Below are positions 15,611 through 18,987 of a stretch of DNA of 18,987 nt, piece by piece. The translations under genes and the position numbers were made by a program. Origin of the DNA: Burkholderiales bacterium (lineage in GTDB: Bacteria; Pseudomonadota; Gammaproteobacteria; Burkholderiales; Burkholderiaceae_D); NCBI GenBank assembly GCA_005800405.1, contig SYFN01000152.1, forward strand, positions 1 through 18,987, read 5' to 3'. Every line of letters begins with the position of its first letter. Position 1 is the first letter of the stretch. A model generated the notes under the pieces. The model was not told the DNA's origin. It saw nothing but the letters and a program-made list of their open reading frames with translations, and did no database searches.

Positions 15611-15870
15611 GTGCGATCCTGAGCGAGTTACAGGTCGTTGATGGCATAGGCGACATCTGAAGCGCGAGCCGACATACGACTTCGATAGCGGCTGCGCCTG
15701 CTTAGGTAATTAATTATGGGCGTAAGATAACTCAATACAACCCAAAATGTCACAAACTATTTTAATTTGTCAATCGACCTGCGATCACAGCGATCGAAAA
15801 AATGGCCCGCAGAGGCCTGACGAGACAGACGCGCGGCACCATGACCACGCGCGATTCACGCTGCAAAAAC

Positions 15871-15993
15871 TCAGGCTTCCGAATCGGATTTTTGCTGCGA
15901 GCGCTTGCGCTGCTCTCGTCTCACATCCCATATCTGGTGCCTGCCGAAAATCAGTACCAGCAAAAATATGCCCAGCTCGATCCACATGCCCAT
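15871..15993 (-). CDS. Small single-pass membrane protein (40 aa)
   Basis: The frame encodes MGMWIELGIFLLVLIFGRHQ followed by IWDVRREQRKRSQQKSDSEA. It has one hydrophobic helix (about 4-17) and a long basic/polar cytoplasmic tail. The ribosome binding site AAAGGTG stands 6 bases before the ATG. It has the same layout as the 35-aa protein near pucC but no sequence similarity. It is transcribed in the same direction as ykgJ, 260 bp upstream, and separated from pqqA by a strong terminator. The function is unknown; I base the call on start signals and amphipathic composition, not on homology. Confidence 0.65.
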   Translation of the reverse strand: MGMWIELGIFLLVLIFGRHQIWDVRREQRKRSQQKSDSEA

Positions 15994-16134
15994 GATTTCA
16001 CCTTTCGTAAAGCTTACAAATCAACCGAACTTACCTGCTGCATGACTGCTTCGCATCCGTGCCTGCGGACCAGGCACACCTTGGCGAACGAAGCACGAGC
16101 CGCACACAAATTCCGAAAATGCTGCAAAAAGAGC

Positions 16135-16165
16135 AAAAAAAATCGACCCGAAGGTCGATTTTTTT
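16135..16165 (-). terminator. Strong terminator of pqqA with C(UUCG)G tetraloop
   Basis: TCGACC-CGAA-GGTCGA is flanked by eight A and seven T, giving up to 13 bp of stem and a U-tract on either strand. On the minus strand the loop is UUCG closed by C-G, an extra-stable tetraloop. It starts 31 bp after the pqqA stop. It makes pqqA a single-gene transcript. Confidence 0.88.
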
Positions 16166-16196
16166 GCAACCGGGGTTGCTGTACAGGGCAACCGAA

Positions 16197-16271
16197 TTAA
16201 CGGTTGGCGATGTACATAGTGATTTCGAAGCCGAAACGCAGATCAGTTGCTGCAGGTGTAGTCCATGCCAT
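16197..16271 (-). CDS. pqqA: Coenzyme PQQ precursor peptide PqqA
   Basis: The 24-residue peptide MAWTTPAATDLRFGFEITMY-IANR matches the PqqA family, including E16 and Y20 in the E-x3-Y pair. The radical SAM enzyme PqqE, with chaperone PqqD, cross-links these two side chains to make pyrroloquinoline quinone, the cofactor of periplasmic alcohol and sugar dehydrogenases. The ribosome binding site GGAGA is 5-7 bases before the ATG. The gene is followed at once by a strong terminator, and pqqB, C, D and E are not in the window. They must be elsewhere if PQQ is made. It is divergent from the DadA-like gene across a 173-bp gap. Confidence 0.93.
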   Translation of the reverse strand: MAWTTPAATDLRFGFEITMYIANR

Positions 16272-16444
16272 GTTTATCTCCTAGTGATGTGACGGGTGTT
16301 TTTCAACTCACTTTGCCTGCGGCTTTCACAACACAGCAGGCGGTAAGAGGATAATGCGCTCACAGCCGGGATTAATCCATGAACGAATCTCGTAATTTAG
16401 GCTCATGATTTTCATTAGACAGGTGACTGAGATGACGGCGCGTT

Positions 16445-17704
16445 ATGATAAATAAATTGAAACCTTCGGAAAATCCCGATGTCATCGTGCTGGGTGCGGG
16501 TATCGTTGGCATCACACTGGCCCTTCAATTACAGCTGCGTGGTCGTCGGGTCTTGTTAGTTGATAGGCAGCGCCCCGGCACTGCCACCAGTTTCGGCAAT
16601 GCAGGTCTGATTGAACGCTCATCTGTGTTTCCGTATACGTTCCCGCGAGACTGGCGCACCCTGATGGATTACGCGCTGCAGCGAAAAGCCGCTGCGCATT
16701 ATCATGCGCAAGCCCTACCCTCATTGCTGCACTGGCTGGTACGCTACTGGTCGCACTCCTCGCCGCAGCGCTACCCTTCAGCCATCGCCGGCGCGCTGCC
16801 ACTGATTGAGCACAGCTGGAGTGAACATGAACCACTGATCGAGGCGGCAGGCGCACGTGCGCTGGTCAATGAGCATGGCTGGATCAAGTTGTACCGAACA
16901 TCCGACAGCGAAGTAGCAAGTCGGTTGATGGCGAATCAAAGTCTGGCCTATGGACTGCGCGTGCGGGAATTATCCCCGAGCGAAGTACGGACACTGGAGC
17001 CCGGAATTGGTGGTGGCATCCGAGGCGGGGTGCATTATCCCGATTCACGGCAGATCAGTGATCCGCACGCGCTCTCGCTCGCTTATCTCGCGCTGTTTCA
17101 AGAGCGCGGTGGGGAATTTCGCACAGGGGACGCACGCAGCCTACGGCGCGCTGCCGATGATTGGCAAATCAATACCCATCCGGGCCCTGCACAATCACGC
17201 GATGTCGTCGTAGCCCTTGGACCTTGGGGTGAAGATCTCGCTCGCCAGCTAGGCTACAGCCTGCCGCTTGGCAGACAGCGGGGTTATCACAGGCACTATG
17301 CGCGCGCGGGTACTGAACTGCGACACACCTTGGTTGATGTAGACCACGGCTATGCGCTGGCCCCCATGGTGCGCGGCATACGGTTGACTACCGGTGCCGA
17401 ATTTGCAAAACGTGATGCACCATCAACACCCGTTCAACTGCAAATACTCGAGCCGATCGCACGCCGTTTGTATCCGCTTGGTGACACGCTGGATGAAACC
17501 CCTTGGCTGGGCTCGCGCCCCTGCACACCCGACATGCTGCCTCTGCTTGGTCCCGCGCCACGGCATACAGGCTTGTGGTTTAGCTTTGGTCATGCACACC
17601 ATGGACTGACACAGGCAGCATCCAGTGGACGATTGTTAGCGGAGATGATTTGCAGGCTACCAACGTATGCGGATCCGACACCGTACCGGGTAGAAAGGTT
17701 TTAA
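16445..17704 (+). CDS. FAD-dependent D-amino acid dehydrogenase-like oxidoreductase
   Basis: The 419-residue DAO-family flavoprotein has the FAD-binding motif VLGAGIVG (15-22), the adenosine-ribose acidic residue in LLVDRQRPG, and TSFGNAG, typical of the DadA group. The second flavin block near the C-terminus is WLGSRPCTPDMLPLLGPAP...GLWFSFGHAHHGLTQA. DadA-type enzymes oxidise D-amino acids to 2-keto acids and ammonia and pass electrons to the respiratory chain; other members act on proline, sarcosine or hydroxyproline, so the substrate is open. The start ATG follows GAGATGACGGCGCGTT, a moderately placed GAG. It is followed after 17 bp by the VOC-family gene, so the two were one operon. Confidence 0.85.
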   Translation: MINKLKPSENPDVIVLGAGIVGITLALQLQLRGRRVLLVDRQRPGTATSFGNAGLIERSSVFPYTFPRDWRTLMDYALQRKAAAHYHAQALPSLLHWLVRYWSHSSPQRYPSAIAGALPLIEHSWSEHEPLIEAAGARALVNEHGWIKLYRTSDSEVASRLMANQSLAYGLRVRELSPSEVRTLEPGIGGGIRGGVHYPDSRQISDPHALSLAYLALFQERGGEFRTGDARSLRRAADDWQINTHPGPAQSRDVVVALGPWGEDLARQLGYSLPLGRQRGYHRHYARAGTELRHTLVDVDHGYALAPMVRGIRLTTGAEFAKRDAPSTPVQLQILEPIARRLYPLGDTLDETPWLGSRPCTPDMLPLLGPAPRHTGLWFSFGHAHHGLTQAASSGRLLAEMICRLPTYADPTPYRVERF

Positions 17705-17721
17705 CCTTCAAAGGAAGCACT

Positions 17722-18104
17722 ATGGCAGTCACAGGAATGAATCATTTCACCATCGTCACGGACGCGCTTGAAGAAACAGTCCGGTTTTATCAGGAACTGC
17801 TGGGACTGCAAACAGGTTATCGCCCCCCATGTCATTTCCGGGTGCCTAGATGTACTGTAACAACCAGCCCGTGCTGCACATCATGGACAAAGGTCGACTG
17901 CCTGCAGAAAAAACCGGCATCTTGGACCATATGGCTTTTTCTGCGACTGATTTGAATCGCACACTGACGATGCTGAAGTCTCGCGGACTGTCCTACGATT
18001 TACGACGCCAGCAAGAAACAGGGGTGTGGCAATTATTCTTTCATGACCCTAACGGCGCGCGCGTAGAGCTTGATTTTGAAGCGAGTGAGAACGGCGAGAG
18101 CTAG
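17722..18104 (+). pseudogene. VOC (glyoxalase/dioxygenase) family gene broken by frameshift and amber codon
   Basis: The first part MAVTGMNHFTIVTDALEETV, then RFYQELLGLQTGYRPP, is a VOC module with metal ligand H8. The second part (MYCNNQPVLHIMDKG..., ILDHMAFSATDL, FHDPNGARVELDF) carries the second His and the Glu ligand. They are in different frames. One missing C in the run at 17823-17828 would restore MSFPGA, and then TAG (17847-17849) stands where the family has Trp (GA-W-MY). Two lesions within 25 bases make sequencing error a less complete explanation than for pucC. Repaired, the protein would have about 127 residues, normal for a single-module metal-binding isomerase, dioxygenase or resistance protein. 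The ribosome binding site is GGAAG, 4-5 bases before the ATG. Confidence 0.85.
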
Positions 18105-18137
18105 TCACCGCCGCTTTCCCTCCCAAGCCAGCCCTGT

Positions 18138-18163
18138 TCAAAACTTTCTTCGGATAGTTTTGA
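18138..18163. terminator. Bidirectional terminator between convergent VOC and cusF-like genes
   Basis: TCAAAACTTTC and GATAGTTTTGA pair with one T-T mismatch around a TTCG loop closed by C-G on the plus strand. Four T lie in the descending stem on both strands. It lies exactly between the VOC stop (18104) and the cusF-like stop (18164). Confidence 0.6.
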
Positions 18164-18508
18164 TCAAGGGCTTGTGTCAATTTCAATCGCCACCACGGTC
18201 CATTTCCCCTCCACCTTCCCCAGCGAAAAGCGGATCTTGTCACCTGCCTTGAGTTTGTCGATTGAAATGCTATCGGCAACCCGAAACGCCATGGTCATGG
18301 CCGCCATATCCACATCCGGGATGGCCTCGTGCTTGATCGTCAGCTTGCGGTTCTCGGTATCGATGCGGCGTAGCTCGCCTTTGATCATGCCGCTGGTCTG
18401 AGATGCATGCGCTTCATGCTCATGGTGATTAGCCTGAGCGGGCGGGAAAGTGCAAAACACTGACACCGCGATGACACGGAAGAGAACCCGTTGAATGGAT
18501 AGGTACAT
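18164..18508 (-). CDS. Periplasmic CusF-like copper-binding protein
   Basis: This 114-residue protein has a signal peptide ending near PPAQA, a His-rich start of the mature part (NHHEHEAHA), and one CusF domain. CusF is a periplasmic Cu(I)/Ag(I) chaperone. Its ligands in E. coli are His36, Trp44, Met47 and Met49; the same spacing gives His60, Met68, Met71 and Met73 here (KHEAIPDVDMAAMTM), so Trp is replaced by Met. I chose ATG 18508 because of AGGAG 7 bases upstream and the signal peptide; the longer frame to 18814 overlaps the upstream gene and is not homologous. It lies 34 bp behind the multicopper oxidase gene, evidently in one copper-resistance operon. Confidence 0.9.
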   Translation of the reverse strand: MYLSIQRVLFRVIAVSVFCTFPPAQANHHEHEAHASQTSGMIKGELRRIDTENRKLTIKHEAIPDVDMAAMTMAFRVADSISIDKLKAGDKIRFSLGKVEGKWTVVAIEIDTSP

Positions 18509-18542
18509 GGGAATGCTCCTTGGAATCTGAGTTGTCAATGAT

Positions 18543-18987
18543 TTAATGGCCTTCGTGACCTGAGGGCTTTCGACCGCGCGGCTGCATATCGGCTGGCTCT
18601 GTGTTTGCCGGTTTCGACTGCGCGGGCATGGACTGTCCTCCCGCGGTACTTTGCGTGGATGGCTCGGGCAGCTCGCCCTTCCATTCATAAGCAATCGTGC
18701 CGGGTGGATGCTTGTACCAGCCCGGGTTGCTGTAATCCCCAGGCTTTTGATCGGCACGTACTTGCAGCACCGTGAACATTCCGCCCATTTCCACACTACC
18801 GAAAGGTCCGTCACCGGTCATCATGGGCAAGGTGTTCTCGGGGAGCGGCATCTCCATGTCCGCCATATCGCCCATGCCACGGTCTCCCATTACCATGTAA
18901 TCGGGCACCAGCTGACTGATTTTTTCTGCGATGCCGCGGTGATCTACACCGATCATGGTCGGTACCTGATGCCCCATCGCATTCATC
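18543..18987 (-). CDS. Multicopper oxidase, CopA-like copper-resistance type (C-terminal part; gene continues beyond window)
   Basis: About 148 C-terminal residues are visible and the frame runs off the end of the window. Segments such as GHQVPTMIGVDHRG, LVPDYMVMGDRGMGDM, NTLPMMTGDGPFG, VEMGGMFTVLQVR and PGWYKHPPGTIAYEW are typical of the C-terminal part of periplasmic multicopper oxidases that detoxify Cu(I). No copper-ligating HxH or HCH motif is in this piece, so those sites must lie outside the window. The final 40 residues are Pro/Gln/Ser-rich and end GHEGH, a possible metal-binding tail. The Met-rich segments fit copper binding. The Met at 18986 is probably internal, not the start. Confidence 0.85.
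   Translation of the reverse strand, partial: MNAMGHQVPTMIGVDHRGIAEKISQLVPDYMVMGDRGMGDMADMEMPLPENTLPMMTGDGPFGSVEMGGMFTVLQVRADQKPGDYSNPGWYKHPPGTIAYEWKGELPEPSTQSTAGGQSMPAQSKPANTEPADMQPRGRKPSGHEGH

Noticed and set aside
15628..15675. A 15-aa frame (MSARASDVAYAINDL) directly before the ykgJ-like gene, considered as a modified precursor peptide
   Set aside because: There is no good ribosome binding site, no Cys/core motif and no leader-like feature; this length is common by chance.
18509..18814. Longer N-terminus for the CusF-like protein
   Set aside because: It overlaps the multicopper oxidase frame, has atypical composition, and the inner start has a ribosome binding site plus a signal peptide.
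1..18987. CRISPR array, tRNA or rRNA genes, and insertion-sequence ends
   Set aside because: I found no regularly spaced repeats, no tRNA-like cloverleaf sequence, no rRNA segments and no transposase motifs by eye; a covariance-model scan would be needed to exclude small RNAs.

Overview
The window looks like part of the chromosome of a phototrophic purple gammaproteobacterium. The strongest evidence is a pucBAC operon for a peripheral bacteriochlorophyll antenna (LH2/LH3 type) on the minus strand at about 6.4-8.5 kb. Its promoter region carries two TGT-N12-ACA palindromes, the binding pattern of the aerobic photosynthesis repressor PpsR/CrtJ. A periplasmic MltD-type lytic transglycosylase, a PQQ precursor peptide gene, a fused SpeD-SpeE polyamine gene and a copper-resistance pair fit a marine or freshwater Gammaproteobacteria background, perhaps aerobic anoxygenic phototrophs such as OM60/NOR5. 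No rRNA or full marker gene is present, so lineage is inference.

Layout. 0.1-2 kb: eroded SGNH hydrolase fragment, then mltD. 2.1-6.1 kb: sugar-acid type catabolic block, with a 2-keto-4-pentenoate hydratase-like gene divergent from a UxaA-family dehydratase, which is followed by a TAXI/TRAP-type binding protein. 6.1-8.5 kb: a 35-aa membrane protein, pucC (one-base frameshift), pucA and pucB, with hairpins and terminators delimiting the operon. 8.6-11.7 kb: a decayed TonB-dependent receptor and an alpha/beta hydrolase. 11.8-13.0 kb: speD-speE fusion. 13.0-13.7 kb: gene-poor, with repeats and an orphan minus-strand terminator. 13.7-15.6 kb: SET-domain protein convergent with a two-gene operon (Cys-cluster YkgJ-like protein plus Ate1/GNAT-like acyltransferase). 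15.9-16.3 kb: 40-aa membrane protein and a lone pqqA with its own terminator. 16.4-18.1 kb: DadA-like oxidoreductase and a broken VOC-family gene. 18.1-19.0 kb: CusF-like copper protein behind the 3' end of a multicopper oxidase gene.

How the genes work together. PucB and PucA form the antenna ring and PucC is the bacteriochlorophyll delivery/assembly factor; the PpsR sites would shut the operon down under oxygen. PucA aligns without gaps to the Rhodoblastus acidophilus LH2 alpha chain, but residues 44-45 are Phe-Leu instead of Tyr-Trp. That is the substitution found in the blue-shifted B800-820 (LH3) complex, so this antenna is predicted to absorb near 820 rather than 850 nm. This is the most interesting prediction in the window.

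Several genes are in decay: the TonB receptor (two amber codons and a frameshift), the VOC gene (frameshift and amber), the SGNH fragment, and possibly pucC (a G-run, so sequencing error is possible). The least explained intact unit is the YkgJ/Ate1-like operon.
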